From an uncultured Lachnospiraceae bacterium (GTDB taxonomy: Bacteria > Bacillota > Clostridia > Lachnospirales > Lachnospiraceae): DNA of 64,000 nt. The translations under genes were made by a program, and so were the position numbers. This document shows positions 51,455 to 61,443 of this stretch, in pieces (position 1 is the first letter of the stretch; each line of letters begins with the position of its first letter). Location of the stretch: contig CAKRJP010000006.1 in assembly GCA_934351835.1 (NCBI GenBank), positions 69,150-133,149 on the forward strand. The letters are read 5' to 3'. The notes beneath the pieces are model-generated. The model searched no databases. It was given only the letters and a program-made list of their open reading frames with translations, and was not told where the DNA came from.

Positions 51455-52219
51455 ATGCTTACATTTATTGTCTGCCTGTTTGCAGGTCTCGGTGCAGGCC
51501 TGGGAACAGGATTTGCCGGCATGAGTGCCGCTGCGGTCGTCAGTCCGATGCTCATCGCATTTTTACATATGGAACCTTACCAGGCAATCGGTATTGCCCT
51601 CGCCAGCGATGTACTGGCAAGTGCTGTTTCTGCCTACACTTATGGCAAAAATAAAAATCTGGACATCAAAAATGGACTGGTCATGATGTTTACCGTAATG
51701 TTATTTACTTTTATCGCAAGTTATCTTGCAAGTTTTATCCCAAGTGCCACAATGGGCGGTTTTTCCACGTTCATGACCTTATTGCTCGGTATCAAATTTA
51801 TTGTTAAGCCAGTCATGACCACAAAGGAAACCATGGAAGCTGTGGATCCGAAAAAAAGAATTATCCAGTCAATCCTCTGCGGAATCGTCATCGGTTGTAT
51901 CTGTGGCTTTGTCGGTGCCGGTGGCGGTATGATGATGTTACTGATCCTTACTTCTGTACTGGGATATGAATTAAAGACCGCTGTCGGAACCAGCGTTTTC
52001 ATCATGTCATTTACAGCATTTACCGGTGCTGCCAGTCATTTCGTCATTGGCGGTATGCCGGATCCTGTCGTACTGATCCTCTGCATAATCAGCACCCTGA
52101 TCTTCGCAAGAGTTGCCGCTGTCCTTGCCAACAAAGCACCTGCCAGGTTACTGAATCAGGCAACCGGCGTCATCCTGGTACTTTTAGGAATCGCCATTAT
52201 TTGTGTGAAGTATCTATAA
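51455..52219 (+). CDS. TauE/SafE-family anion exporter
   Basis: 254 residues with about eight membrane helices. GAGLGTGFAGMSAAAVVSPM near 15 and CGFVGAGGGMMMLLILTSVL near 155 are the two internal repeats of this family. Members export sulfite, sulfoacetate or other organosulfur anions; which one is unclear. Regulator first, then exporter, suggests induction by the exported compound. Start context is AAGGAG 7 bases upstream. A hairpin terminator follows. Confidence 0.87.
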   Translation: MLTFIVCLFAGLGAGLGTGFAGMSAAAVVSPMLIAFLHMEPYQAIGIALASDVLASAVSAYTYGKNKNLDIKNGLVMMFTVMLFTFIASYLASFIPSATMGGFSTFMTLLLGIKFIVKPVMTTKETMEAVDPKKRIIQSILCGIVIGCICGFVGAGGGMMMLLILTSVLGYELKTAVGTSVFIMSFTAFTGAASHFVIGGMPDPVVLILCIISTLIFARVAAVLANKAPARLLNQATGVILVLLGIAIICVKYL

Positions 52220-52236
52220 GAATTAGTTGTATTTTA

Positions 52237-52276
52237 AAAGCACAGATTATCGTAACTTATAATCTGTGCTTTACTT
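52237..52276. terminator. Bidirectional terminator between the TauE/SafE gene and its convergent neighbour
   Basis: AAAGCACAGATTAT (52237-52250) pairs perfectly with ATAATCTGTGCTTT (52259-52272), a 14-bp stem with an 8-base loop. An A run precedes it and T-rich sequence follows. Confidence 0.82.
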
Positions 52277-52312
52277 ATTTAATCTTTTATCTTTTGTATT
52301 CATCTTGAAGAA

Positions 52313-53338
52313 TTAACCTCTCAATTCTTTATTTTCCTTTATAACCTGTTCATATTTCTTCTTCAGTTCCTCCAGTTCCTTGTCTTTCTGCTTCAGCTCG
52401 TCATTTGTCTGCCTCAGCTCGTCACGCTTTTGTTCTAACTCATCCTGCATCTCATCAATCATAAGCTGAACCGTGTTGCGATCGAGAATCCGCAATTCTT
52501 TTGAAAACATATCCATCACTCCTTCAATATTCTGGCAGATATCATAGACTTGCCCATACAACTCTTTAAAATCCGGATATTTGGAAATTATAGTGATCAC
52601 ATCCTCCGGAGCATCCAGACTCATAAATGCAAGCCATGCTTCCAGCCGATTCTGTATTTTTATGTTATCACTTTCATTATGCTGAATTTCACCGAAAATA
52701 TCAAGTGTTACAAAGATGTATTTTTGTAATAATTCTAACTTCACACCTGTATCCGAAGTCTGTTCAAAACGATGAATATATTTGTTCTGAAATTTCTTCA
52801 ATTCTGCCGGACTATGTTCAAATAAAACTATCGTGTAAACACTTTTTATGTCCTTATAACTAAACTTTTTCTTTCTTCTGCTGCGTACTCTTTTGTACTG
52901 ACGTAATAACAGATCTGCTGAATAACAGGCACTTCTTTCACCCGGAAAATGATAACCGATTTTCTGGATTTCCAGATTGGCAATACTCCCATCTTCTAAC
53001 TGCACAACAATATCCATAACCACCAAAGAACTTTCATCCGCCAGTCTCGCCCCATCGTTCGGAAGAACTTCTACCACATGTACCTTTTGCTTTAACAGCA
53101 GCGATAAAAACTCATCGACTCTTTCCGGTGTTGCTTCCGGGTTCAGGATTTCTTTTGACATAAAATCATACATCATCTTAACTCCGCGTACTCCTGTACA
53201 GAAATCTACAAATTCTTTCTGCTGTTCTTCTTGCCAGCTATCGAAGATCCTATGCATTTTTTTATTATTGTGTATCTCGCTTAGTAATTCTTCTTTCGTA
53301 CGAATCATTGGAAAATATTGCTGTAATTTGTTCTCCAT
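52313..53338 (-). CDS. PD-(D/E)XK nuclease-family transposase-like protein
   Basis: 341 residues. MHRIFDSWQEEQQKEFVDFC near the start leads into a nuclease-like core: VVMDIVVQLEDGSIANLEIQ near 107-126, an Asp...Glu-x-Gln arrangement, then FPGERSACYSADLLLRQYKR. Rpn and PD-(D/E)XK family transposase proteins share this outline, with a long C-terminal coiled coil. Here residues about 285-341 are all charged heptads (DELEQKRDELRQTNDELKQK and the like). Such proteins are abundant, usually single, in gut Clostridia. GGAGG-like sequence lies near the start. Whether it is active is not known. Confidence 0.62.
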   Translation of the reverse strand: MENKLQQYFPMIRTKEELLSEIHNNKKMHRIFDSWQEEQQKEFVDFCTGVRGVKMMYDFMSKEILNPEATPERVDEFLSLLLKQKVHVVEVLPNDGARLADESSLVVMDIVVQLEDGSIANLEIQKIGYHFPGERSACYSADLLLRQYKRVRSRRKKKFSYKDIKSVYTIVLFEHSPAELKKFQNKYIHRFEQTSDTGVKLELLQKYIFVTLDIFGEIQHNESDNIKIQNRLEAWLAFMSLDAPEDVITIISKYPDFKELYGQVYDICQNIEGVMDMFSKELRILDRNTVQLMIDEMQDELEQKRDELRQTNDELKQKDKELEELKKKYEQVIKENKELRG

Positions 53339-53540
53339 AGGCTCTTGCCTCCTAAAACCATGCTTCGTTTATCAGTTACACATTCTTTCATATCGGATCT
53401 TCGTTTTGAATATAAAACACCGAAATGAGATACCTTACGGTTTAGAATTCTCAGGATCCCAGAATGTTCTCCTGAAGTGCCTATAGCATACCATGTATCG
53501 ACACGTCCCGCAAGCTTTTTCGTTCGACATAAAATGACAA

Positions 53541-53583
53541 AAATACCATGCAGCCCTTACATATCAAGAAATGCATGGTATTT
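53541..53583 (-). terminator. Terminator of metF
   Basis: AAATACCATGCA (53541-53552) pairs with TGCATGGTATTT (53572-53583). On the minus strand TTTTTGTCATTTT follows. It lies 28 bases past the metF stop. Confidence 0.75.
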
Positions 53584-53610
53584 CATCCATTATTTTCTAA
53601 TATTTACTAC

Positions 53611-54480
53611 TTACACCTTCAATATTTCGGATAAATTCTTCTGAATCCCTGCTGCCACCTCCGGCTTATTCATAGAATAAACATGGATATGTTTCACCCC
53701 ATTCGCCAGAAGATCTATAATCTGATCTGTTGCATACGCAATTCCTGCCTGCTGCATCGCAGCTTCTGTCTCTCCAAACTTATCTACGATATTCTTAAAA
53801 CGTTCCGGCACATTGCAGCCTGAGAGTTTCACCGCATTTTTCACCTGAACACGCTTTGTGATCGGCATAATTCCCGGAATGATCGGTACCGTAATTCCCG
53901 CCTCGCGAATGCGATACATAAAATTAAAGAAAATGTTATTATCAAAAAACATCTGTGTCGTAAGATACTCACATCCGGCATCCACTTTCTTTTTCAACCC
54001 CAGGAGGTCTTCTTTCTTATTAGCAGAATCCGGATGCACCTCCGGATAACAGGCTCCACCCACGCAGAAATCTCCGTTCTCTTTGATAAATTTTACAAGT
54101 TCTGAAGCATGTGCAAAATCTGAAAACACTTCTCCCTCGTAATTACTCGGTATGTCCCCACGAAGTGCCAAAATATTCTCAATTCCTGCAGCCTTCATCT
54201 CATCCAGTGCATTTTTAATCTTTTCTTTATTTGCACAAACACAAGTTAAATGTGCGATTGTTGGAACATTATGTTGATTCTGTATCTCCTCTGCCAGTTT
54301 AATCGTCAGTCCTTTGGTACTTCCTCCTGCTCCGTAAGTCACACTCATATAGCTTGGCTTTAAATTTGCAATTCCAAATGCAGCCTTCTCAACACTTGCG
54401 AAATCTGTATCTTTCTTTGGTGGGAACACTTCAAACGATAATGTTGGTGTTTCCTGATCGATCATTTCTCTTACTTTCAT
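53611..54480 (-). CDS. metF: 5,10-methylenetetrahydrofolate reductase
   Basis: 289 residues of the MTHFR TIM-barrel family: TPTLSFEVFPPKKDTDFASV near 11, SYMSVTYGAGGSTKGLTIKL near 40, HLTCVCANKEKIKNALDEMK near 76, ILALRGDIPSNYE near 103, GACYPEVHPDS near 142 and LTTQMFFDNNIFFNF near 173. It reduces methylene-THF to methyl-THF, feeding methionine and, in acetogens, the methyl branch. No partner such as MetV, found with acetogen enzymes, is nearby, so the methionine role is likelier. AGAGGG lies before the ATG. It follows the S15 hydrolase gene by 19 bases on the same strand. Confidence 0.95.
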   Translation of the reverse strand: MKVREMIDQETPTLSFEVFPPKKDTDFASVEKAAFGIANLKPSYMSVTYGAGGSTKGLTIKLAEEIQNQHNVPTIAHLTCVCANKEKIKNALDEMKAAGIENILALRGDIPSNYEGEVFSDFAHASELVKFIKENGDFCVGGACYPEVHPDSANKKEDLLGLKKKVDAGCEYLTTQMFFDNNIFFNFMYRIREAGITVPIIPGIMPITKRVQVKNAVKLSGCNVPERFKNIVDKFGETEAAMQQAGIAYATDQIIDLLANGVKHIHVYSMNKPEVAAGIQKNLSEILKV

Positions 54481-54499
54481 CTGTTTCCCTCTGTTCTGT

Positions 54500-56626
54500 C
54501 TAGTTTACATTCAATGCCCTGTCCTCGACCTCTTTTGTGACCGGTACCTCTGCTCCCACAGAACCATTCTCGATTTCAACAGAATAGGTCTTATGGATCA
54601 GACAGTTGATCGGATCCTCTGTTGCGATCACAACTGCAAGACTGTGTCCCGGCTCTACCGTATATCTGGCCGCATTCATATATACATGATAATCATGATA
54701 CTCGCCCTTTGCAAGTGCAATACTCTTGTCCGCAGTCTCTGGTTCGTATCCCGCTTCCGGATTGCAAAGGTCTGCAAATGCACGGGTAATCACACAATAG
54801 TTCTTATGTACCGTTTTAAATTCTGCTTCATTAAATGCCGGAAGATCTCCGCCATTGATAATGCCGCCTTCTTTTACCGTCTCCACCGGAACAATATTTC
54901 TCTCCGGATCTACGGTCTGGATGCTGTCAAATGCCTCATCACACACATCACAGAGCAGAACCGCAATCTCAACATCATCCATTTTACCGGAGATTTTAGA
55001 ATCACCCAGTTTCATTGTGAGGGTATCTGCATCATTTCTGTTTTCAGGATCAAAGTCATGTTCGATGTCTCCATCTTTCAACGCTGCTTTCAACTTCACA
55101 CAAACAGTTCCCTGTACAGTTACCGATTCTTCAAAAGGCGCAGTCACATAACGGATTCCCATGTTGGTAGACTTCTGTCCCATCACATCGTCGAAATTCT
55201 CTGCACTGATACCAGCTGCTTCCCAGTCGGTATTGATCACAGTCGTTCCTGCCTCTTTGCACGCAAGTGTCATGGCATGTGCCATCTCCCAAGAGTCAGA
55301 AGTCTCCCACTTGTTCTGATCATAGTTTGTCTGTACCAGAACCGCCGGCATATCTTCTGCACCGTTCTCTACTCCATACAAATAATGAGAAATCCATTCG
55401 TTTACAATGTCATCATAAAATTTTCCATCTATCAAAATTCCATATCCTTTATTTGGCATGGTCGGCGTGATATGCGGTCCCTGATGCAGAATCAGCTTCA
55501 CATTCTGCCCTGCCTGTTCAAATGATTTATGCATCATTTCAAACTGCTTTGTAGAAACATTTTCGTCATTTAATCCATGAACGATCAATGCTGTACATTT
55601 GATCTTATCCGCATTCAAACGATAGTTTCCCATGTCCCAGAAATCTTTATCATAATCAAAGCCACATTTTAATTGCTGAAGACTCAGCTCATGATGAAAT
55701 GCTGCAATGTCATCCAACTGCTTCTCTGATAAGGTCTCATCATTATAACGGCTGGAACAATAATAAGCCAGAAAACTGTTCAGCATCTCTTTTGGCCAGT
55801 AGCGCTGTGCCCCCTGCATATTCTGCTGTGTATACCAGTCGGCGATTCCTGCAACCGGAACGATCGTCTTTAAGCCCTCGACCCCTGTGGTCGCTACCGC
55901 AAATGGCATTGTTCCTGCGTAAGACCTTCCGGTCATTGCTACATTTCCATTCGACCAGTCTGCCTTAGTCTGAATAGTCCCCTCACGGTCCGCGTAAGCG
56001 ATGCGGTCTCCGTGAAGCCACTCTACAACGGATTTGAACGCATCTCTCTCATAGTCAGATCCCACAAAGTTAAATCCATCTGAACCAAGTGCACCAAAAC
56101 CTGCGCTTACTACTACTGCAAATCCGCGCACGAGATAGTAATTGAAATTCTCCAGATTCTCATAAACCATGCTATTGTTATTGCCCTTATCCGGATAATA
56201 CCAGTCTGCCGGATCAGCCTTCAATGCCAGCTCCATCGCGCCGATCTCCCCTGTCGGCACCCGGGCCGGTGCTTCGTTATCTAAATCAGCAAGATCAAAT
56301 TTACGATATTCTTTCTCTGCTACTTCTTTCATGTGCGGATATCCATCTTCCTGAACTCCGGCACAGTATGGGCGCGCCTCAAATACCGTAGCTGCTTTAT
56401 AATTGCCTTCCACAGCACTTCTTGGCACCTGTATCAGTGCTTTGATCAGATCTCTTTTTCCGTCCCCATCCATATCATAGTCTGATTCCACATACACTGC
56501 ATATCTGACAATAGCCGAAGTCTTTGGATCATAATTTGCGCCCGTCTTTCCATCTGTAAATGGGAATACCGGCTGAGCCATACCATTCTCAAACACTGGT
56601 ACTTTACTGTAATTTTTTTCGTTCAT
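54500..56626 (-). CDS. S15-type X-Pro dipeptidyl-peptidase-like hydrolase (CocE/NonD family)
   Basis: 708 residues. The N-terminal alpha/beta hydrolase has VESDYDMDGDGKRDLIKALI near 48, RGFAVVVSAGFGALGSDGF near 157, and NVAMTGRSYAGTMPFAVATT with the nucleophile Ser near 234. ADWY follows, as in PepX-type enzymes. Later come ALIVHGLNDENVSTKQFEMM (acid Asp near 353) and HQGPH with the catalytic His near 388. The C-terminal jelly-roll X-Pro domain covers about 475-695. The family releases X-Pro dipeptides or cleaves esters. There is no signal peptide. An extended -10 (TGTTATACT) is at 56661-56669. Confidence 0.85.
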   Translation of the reverse strand: MNEKNYSKVPVFENGMAQPVFPFTDGKTGANYDPKTSAIVRYAVYVESDYDMDGDGKRDLIKALIQVPRSAVEGNYKAATVFEARPYCAGVQEDGYPHMKEVAEKEYRKFDLADLDNEAPARVPTGEIGAMELALKADPADWYYPDKGNNNSMVYENLENFNYYLVRGFAVVVSAGFGALGSDGFNFVGSDYERDAFKSVVEWLHGDRIAYADREGTIQTKADWSNGNVAMTGRSYAGTMPFAVATTGVEGLKTIVPVAGIADWYTQQNMQGAQRYWPKEMLNSFLAYYCSSRYNDETLSEKQLDDIAAFHHELSLQQLKCGFDYDKDFWDMGNYRLNADKIKCTALIVHGLNDENVSTKQFEMMHKSFEQAGQNVKLILHQGPHITPTMPNKGYGILIDGKFYDDIVNEWISHYLYGVENGAEDMPAVLVQTNYDQNKWETSDSWEMAHAMTLACKEAGTTVINTDWEAAGISAENFDDVMGQKSTNMGIRYVTAPFEESVTVQGTVCVKLKAALKDGDIEHDFDPENRNDADTLTMKLGDSKISGKMDDVEIAVLLCDVCDEAFDSIQTVDPERNIVPVETVKEGGIINGGDLPAFNEAEFKTVHKNYCVITRAFADLCNPEAGYEPETADKSIALAKGEYHDYHVYMNAARYTVEPGHSLAVVIATEDPINCLIHKTYSVEIENGSVGAEVPVTKEVEDRALNVN

Positions 56627-56749
56627 GATGTTACCTCTCTATTCGTTTAATTATAAAGATAGTATAACAAAAAAAGAACGTTACAGCACTGATTATTTTA
56701 TCAATATTGCAACGTTCATTCTTTTATTCAATAATATTTTATCGCTACT

Positions 56750-59700
56750 TTATCTGTGCTTTCTTCTAACTAAAGCAGTGCCGACAATTGCTCCGCAGGA
56801 AATAACAATCAGCGAGATCCAAAGAATCATGTTGCTGCTGTCCCCCGTTTTCGGAGTCTCGGCTTGCGCAGATGTTTTTGCTGCTGTTGTTTTTGCTGCT
56901 GTTGTCTTTGCTGCTGTTGTCTTTGTATTATTAGCTGAATTGTTCTTTCCGGCATTTCCGTTATTGCTACCATTATTGTTACCGTTGTTGCCGTTGTTGT
57001 TACCGTTATTATTGTCGTTATTACCGTTGTTTCCATTATCGGAATTATCGTTCCGGTCTTCAATTGTGAAGTCTGCTCTTCCGCCTGATCCTTCATAGTT
57101 ACCAATTCCGGTTACAACCAAAGTATAATTACCCGCTTTAATAAATTCTGCTCCATCAAATTCGTGCTCTTCTGCATCATCACCGTAAAGGTATGTCACA
57201 TTATAGTCAACGCCTTCTGTCAGGAGAACCTCTCCGTTTTTTACAGTAAGTTTCGGAGTTTTGCTTGTTCCATCATATTTTGCCGAAGAAGGATCTGTCG
57301 ATATCTCAAAATCTATTTTTGTAGCTCCCTTGTCTTCTGTTATAAACTTATCCAAAGGTGGCACTGGATCAATTCCGGTCTTCCAATATAAATCTTCCAG
57401 CGGATCATCCGCCACATTATCAATAATTGTTCCGTCTTCAACATGTCGGTTAGCACTTACTACGATCACATTTCCATCCATTACTTTACCAGCTTTCGCA
57501 TTGTTTGAAGTTCTTGCTGTTGATCCCTGAAGAAATGCCTCTTTTGTATTGATGATACCATTTCCGCTTACAGCAGTTCCTCCGTCACCCCAGAGAACAT
57601 CTCCACCGATAGCTGTTACTTTACCATTTCCGACAATCTGACTTCTGTCTGCCAGCTCAATTGCAGTTCCTCCGTCTGTGTAGAGCAGTGTTTTTCCGCT
57701 CCCACCGTATGCAACTAATTCAGCTCCTTCTGCTAATGTTAATGTGCCATTTACACCTATTGCAGTCTGGCCGATATCACTTCCGCCATCATCTCCCTTA
57801 ATAAACACCTTACCTTTAACCGTTACATTTCCAGTTGTTGTAACAACGGGATCGGAGGTTGTACGGTCTGTCAAATTTCCATTTGCAAGATAATTTGCAT
57901 GTGAATAAATGGCTGCATTTTCTAAGATAGAACCGTCTGCCATGCGAAGCTGTCCGCAAATTGAGGAACCTGTTTTAAACTCACCATTGTATGCATCATA
58001 GTTCATAGAGAACGTACCGCCGCTCTGTACATCAATGATTCCCTGTACTACGGAATCCGAAAGTGTCAGTTTACCACCATTCTCTACGATAATGTGTACA
58101 CTGCTGAGGATCTCCATGTTCGTCAGTGTCAGATCACATCCATTCGGAATATAAAGCGTCTCCGGAATATTTCCATTCTGCACATCTTTCCATGGAATAT
58201 CATATCCAAGATAACCGTATGTACCACTTTCATGGGAACCAAACCAGGCTTCTAACCCAACCGGTACTCGAACGCTTTCTTCCTCACCTTCTACATTACT
58301 TCCGAACTGTTCAATCACCCATGGTTCCATAATATCCCATGCAAATTTGCCATTTCCATAATTTTTAAAATTTGCATCTTTTAAACGGTCTGCCAGTTTT
58401 TCCTGACCGGTATAAATCTTAAACGGGAGTGTATTACTGACTGCTGTACGGCCCTGATTGTCTGCGATAGTAACAGAAACCAGATAATCACCGGCATCCT
58501 TTGGTGTTCCACTCAATGTCAGGTCACTGCTGACTGTCATGTAAACGCCCTGCATGCCGCTGTCGCTGTCTGCAGATGTTCCTTTTTCTGTGTCCGGAAC
58601 AATGCTTACGCTACATTTTGGTCCGTCTAATTTAATTTGAGACACGTTGTCCAACTCTTCCCAGTCATTTTCTGTCGGATCTGTATCTTTCTGTACAAGT
58701 GCTCCGTAAACTTTTACAGCACTGTTCTTATTACTTGAAGCTCCACCTGTACTGGCACTGGAAACCCCATCGTAATCTTTCTGTCCTACAATTGCTGCTT
58801 CGAAAGACCCTTCGATTTTTACATGTAACTCATAAGGATCTCCCTGTCCGTCATCCTCTACCAAAGAAGCGTTTCCGTCTTTATCAACCACCAGCTTGAA
58901 TGTCAGGTCTTCGTAACCTTTGGCTGTGATCGTGATGACATTACCACTCTGCAAAACAGGGATTGTTGGATTTGAACTAAAATCCGTTGCTGCAAAGACC
59001 AGCGTATTGTTTGCTGTGTCTTTTTTATATACTCCTCCGTAAGAAACCCCATAGGATTTTGCTTCCCAGGAAGTACCATTGACTTTTACGTCAGTAATCG
59101 CATTTACATAGTCATCCACATCAAAACTCATTTCCCAGTTATTTCCGAAGAAATCCTGTCCGAGCTTTACTTTGCTCAGATTAATTGTTTTATTTCCGGC
59201 GACTTCCTTTTCTTTAAAAACTGCTGATACATTTACATTCTCTGCAAGCATTGTAAATGTATATATTCCATCGTTACTTTTCACTTCTACGGTAGTTCCG
59301 CTGACGCCCGTTACTGCAATCTGGTCCAACTCATATCCTTCGTTCGGAGTCGCCGTCACAGTCACTATATCACCTGCATTCAGATTGCTTGTTTTATCAA
59401 GTGTTACTGTACCGTTTGTGATATCACTTGCAACTGCCGCAGTATATGTTGTGCCTGTCTCTCCACCAGTAGTATTTTTTACAATTGCTGTGTAAACGTC
59501 ATTATAACTTACCGTTGTTTTTGTTACTTCTAATACTAAATCTTTATATCCGTTTGCTGTGATCTTGACAGTTAATGGATATTTGTCATCGCCAGGACTT
59601 ATAATCTTAAGTGCTTTGAGATCTCCCTGGGCCCCTCCGTCAAAACTATACTTTCCAACCTCCCACTTATCAGTATCGCTTCCAAAACTACTGATCGTAC

Positions 59701-59929
59701 CCTTTTCGTACGCCGTATCATTTACAGATACACCATTAATTGCATCCATCCAGGCCGTATCTGCGAAATTAAGATTTAAGACTTTTGTCCACCAACCACT
59801 AACTTCGCATTTTGCCACTTCTGTCGGTGCTGATTTTGACTCTTCTGCCATAGCCGGTGTTGCTGCTGTGGTCAAAAAAACCAGCACTGACAAAATCAAC
59901 GATGCCATTCTTTTTAAATTCTTTTTCAT
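56750..59929 (-). CDS. Large sortase-anchored surface protein, TPKTG motif, HID and InlB-like repeat domains
   Basis: 1,059 residues. The signal peptide is MASLILSVLVFLTTAATPAM and ends in A|EESK. Two hemoblobin-interacting (DUF1533-type) domains are recognisable: WMDAINGVSVNDTAYEKGTI, and YVNAITDVKVNGTSWEAKSY near 270-360. A divergent InlB-B-repeat-like unit lies near 165-235 (AGDIVTVTATPNEGYELDQI). The region about 575-830 is Gly/Asn-rich and looks like a beta-helix or polymorphic repeat. A C-terminal Asn/Gly stretch and Thr-Ala-Ala-Lys repeats (AKTTAAKTTAAKTSAQAE) lead to TPKTGDSSN, a membrane helix and RRKHR. It should be linked to peptidoglycan by sortase. Binding partner is unknown; HID domains do not prove haem binding. 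GGAGAGG precedes the ATG. Confidence 0.78.
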   Translation of the reverse strand: MKKNLKRMASLILSVLVFLTTAATPAMAEESKSAPTEVAKCEVSGWWTKVLNLNFADTAWMDAINGVSVNDTAYEKGTISSFGSDTDKWEVGKYSFDGGAQGDLKALKIISPGDDKYPLTVKITANGYKDLVLEVTKTTVSYNDVYTAIVKNTTGGETGTTYTAAVASDITNGTVTLDKTSNLNAGDIVTVTATPNEGYELDQIAVTGVSGTTVEVKSNDGIYTFTMLAENVNVSAVFKEKEVAGNKTINLSKVKLGQDFFGNNWEMSFDVDDYVNAITDVKVNGTSWEAKSYGVSYGGVYKKDTANNTLVFAATDFSSNPTIPVLQSGNVITITAKGYEDLTFKLVVDKDGNASLVEDDGQGDPYELHVKIEGSFEAAIVGQKDYDGVSSASTGGASSNKNSAVKVYGALVQKDTDPTENDWEELDNVSQIKLDGPKCSVSIVPDTEKGTSADSDSGMQGVYMTVSSDLTLSGTPKDAGDYLVSVTIADNQGRTAVSNTLPFKIYTGQEKLADRLKDANFKNYGNGKFAWDIMEPWVIEQFGSNVEGEEESVRVPVGLEAWFGSHESGTYGYLGYDIPWKDVQNGNIPETLYIPNGCDLTLTNMEILSSVHIIVENGGKLTLSDSVVQGIIDVQSGGTFSMNYDAYNGEFKTGSSICGQLRMADGSILENAAIYSHANYLANGNLTDRTTSDPVVTTTGNVTVKGKVFIKGDDGGSDIGQTAIGVNGTLTLAEGAELVAYGGSGKTLLYTDGGTAIELADRSQIVGNGKVTAIGGDVLWGDGGTAVSGNGIINTKEAFLQGSTARTSNNAKAGKVMDGNVIVVSANRHVEDGTIIDNVADDPLEDLYWKTGIDPVPPLDKFITEDKGATKIDFEISTDPSSAKYDGTSKTPKLTVKNGEVLLTEGVDYNVTYLYGDDAEEHEFDGAEFIKAGNYTLVVTGIGNYEGSGGRADFTIEDRNDNSDNGNNGNNDNNNGNNNGNNGNNNGSNNGNAGKNNSANNTKTTAAKTTAAKTTAAKTSAQAETPKTGDSSNMILWISLIVISCGAIVGTALVRRKHR
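56865..57050 (-). repeat. Low-complexity repeats encoding the cell-wall-spanning tail
   Basis: Trinucleotide-rich runs encode (Asn/Gly)n at about 56945-57050 and KTTAA at about 56880-56935. Three near-identical 15-base units (GCTGCTGTTGTTTTT-like) are present. The region is in frame and likely variable in length between strains. Confidence 0.75.
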
Positions 59930-60060
59930 GCGTCCCTCTCCTTGTTAGTATTTCAAATAATATCACTATCATTTGTATAACAGAAATTTGTTGAAGCCCT
60001 CTTTTATTCATGTTATATTAAATAATAGACATGTTAGATTGCCCTAACTATGGTGGCATT

Positions 60061-60089
60061 ATATTATCAGCCATTCCATGCCGCGTCAA
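60061..60089 (-). promoter_or_regulatory. Promoter of the TPKTG surface protein
   Basis: TTGACG (60089-60084), 17 bases and TAATAT (60066-60061), with a predicted 5' leader of about 125 bases. It sits in the divergent interval with apbE (59930-60144). Confidence 0.6.
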
Positions 60090-60144
60090 TTAGAATTATG
60101 CTTATTGAAATTTTTTATTATCTACTACTCAAGGAGCTTTTGTT

Positions 60145-61158
60145 ATGAAGAAATTTTTATCATTAATACTTCTTCCGGCAATTTTTCTGTGTGGCTGCTC
60201 AAAGTCCTCCGATGAGCCTTCCACACTCAGTTTTTTTGCCATGGATACAACGATGGAATTTAATATTTACGGGGATGAATCTATTACCAAGGACGCACAG
60301 TCGGTGATCACAGATCTGGAAAAGAAGGTTTCCGTTACCAATTCTGACAGTGAAATTTATCAGATCAACAAAAACGGCTCAGGTACTCTGACCGGAAATG
60401 CCAATGAATTAATGCAAGAAGCTTTGAACATGTGCAAACTGACAGATGGTGCACTGGATATTTCTATCTATCCAATCGTCCGCGCCTGGGGTTTTACCAC
60501 CGGAAAGTATCAGGTTCCTGACGATGCAACGATTCAAAATCTATTATCGATGGTAGATTATACCAGAATCCAATACGACAAATCCACCGGAAATGTAATG
60601 ATTCCAGAGGGCATGACCATCGATCTTGGGAGCATTGCCAAAGGATATGCCGGTCAGCAGGCAGCACAACTGTTACGCAATAAGGGTGTAACATCCGCAA
60701 TTTTAAATCTCGGTGGAAATGTTCAGACAGTCGGTTCCAAACCGGACGGTTCTCCATGGCAGGTAGCCGTAAAAAGCCCTTCCGGAGACAATGAACCTAT
60801 GATGGTTCTCTCAATAGAAGATCAGGCAGTTGTTACCTCCGGTGGATACGAACGATACTTCGAACAAAATGGACATACATACTGGCATATCATGGACCCA
60901 ACAACCGGAAAACCTGCAGACAGTGGCTTACTTTCCGTTACTGTTGTAGGCGATGACGGAGGAATCTGTGACGGGCTCACCACCTCATTATTTGTTATGG
61001 GATTAGAAAAAGGGGCAGAACTCTGGAGCGAAAATGAAGGATTTGAAGCAATCTTCGTCACAGATTCTAATGAAGTGTACATTACTGAAGGATTGCAAGA
61101 TAAATTTGCACTGACAGAAGATTTTGCGGATACTACCGTGAACGTGATCAAGAGATGA
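60145..61158 (+). CDS. apbE: FAD:protein FMN transferase (ApbE), lipoprotein
   Basis: 337 residues. Signal peptide ILLPAIFLCGCSKSS has a lipobox ending at Cys, so the protein is exported and lipid-anchored. The ApbE domain has FFAMDTTMEFNIYGDES near 31, LDISIYPIVRAWGF near 98, IDLGSIAKGYAGQQAAQLLR near 154, AILNLGGNVQTVG near 185 and HIMDPTTGKPADSG near 248. It attaches FMN to Thr/Ser of proteins such as Rnf or NQR subunits, with Mg. No target is in the window. AAGGAG lies before the ATG. It is divergent from the TPKTG surface protein gene. Confidence 0.94.
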   Translation: MKKFLSLILLPAIFLCGCSKSSDEPSTLSFFAMDTTMEFNIYGDESITKDAQSVITDLEKKVSVTNSDSEIYQINKNGSGTLTGNANELMQEALNMCKLTDGALDISIYPIVRAWGFTTGKYQVPDDATIQNLLSMVDYTRIQYDKSTGNVMIPEGMTIDLGSIAKGYAGQQAAQLLRNKGVTSAILNLGGNVQTVGSKPDGSPWQVAVKSPSGDNEPMMVLSIEDQAVVTSGGYERYFEQNGHTYWHIMDPTTGKPADSGLLSVTVVGDDGGICDGLTTSLFVMGLEKGAELWSENEGFEAIFVTDSNEVYITEGLQDKFALTEDFADTTVNVIKR

Positions 61159-61411
61159 GTCATACAGACCTCAAGATTCGTTTTATATCGTCGAGATTCT
61201 CGGCAAAATAGATTTCTTCCAATGTTCCTGTGCCACCTCAGCTTTATACACTGATTCAGTATACGTATCAAACAACACCCACTCCACCAGATCAAAACTG
61301 TCCGAATTATCCTGCAATTCTCTATATACTATTTCTTCTTTTGTATATCTTTCCTTTTTTCCTCTTTCTTTTTGTGTTACTGTAGCAGTGCAAGAATAAT
61401 AAAATTCACAG

Positions 61412-61440
61412 TTGACAATACTATAAAAGTGAGTTATATT
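61412..61440 (+). promoter_or_regulatory. Promoter of the flavoprotein-rubredoxin operon
   Basis: TTGACA (61412-61417), exactly 17 bases, TATATT (61435-61440). The predicted start is near 61447, at the left arm of the palindrome that follows. Confidence 0.82.
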
Positions 61441-61443
61441 AAA

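Noticed and set aside
59940..59975. Fur-box-like ATGATAGTGATATTAT upstream of the TPKTG gene
   Set aside because: The right half-site is poor and it lies well downstream of the predicted promoter; far weaker than the palindrome at 61,444.
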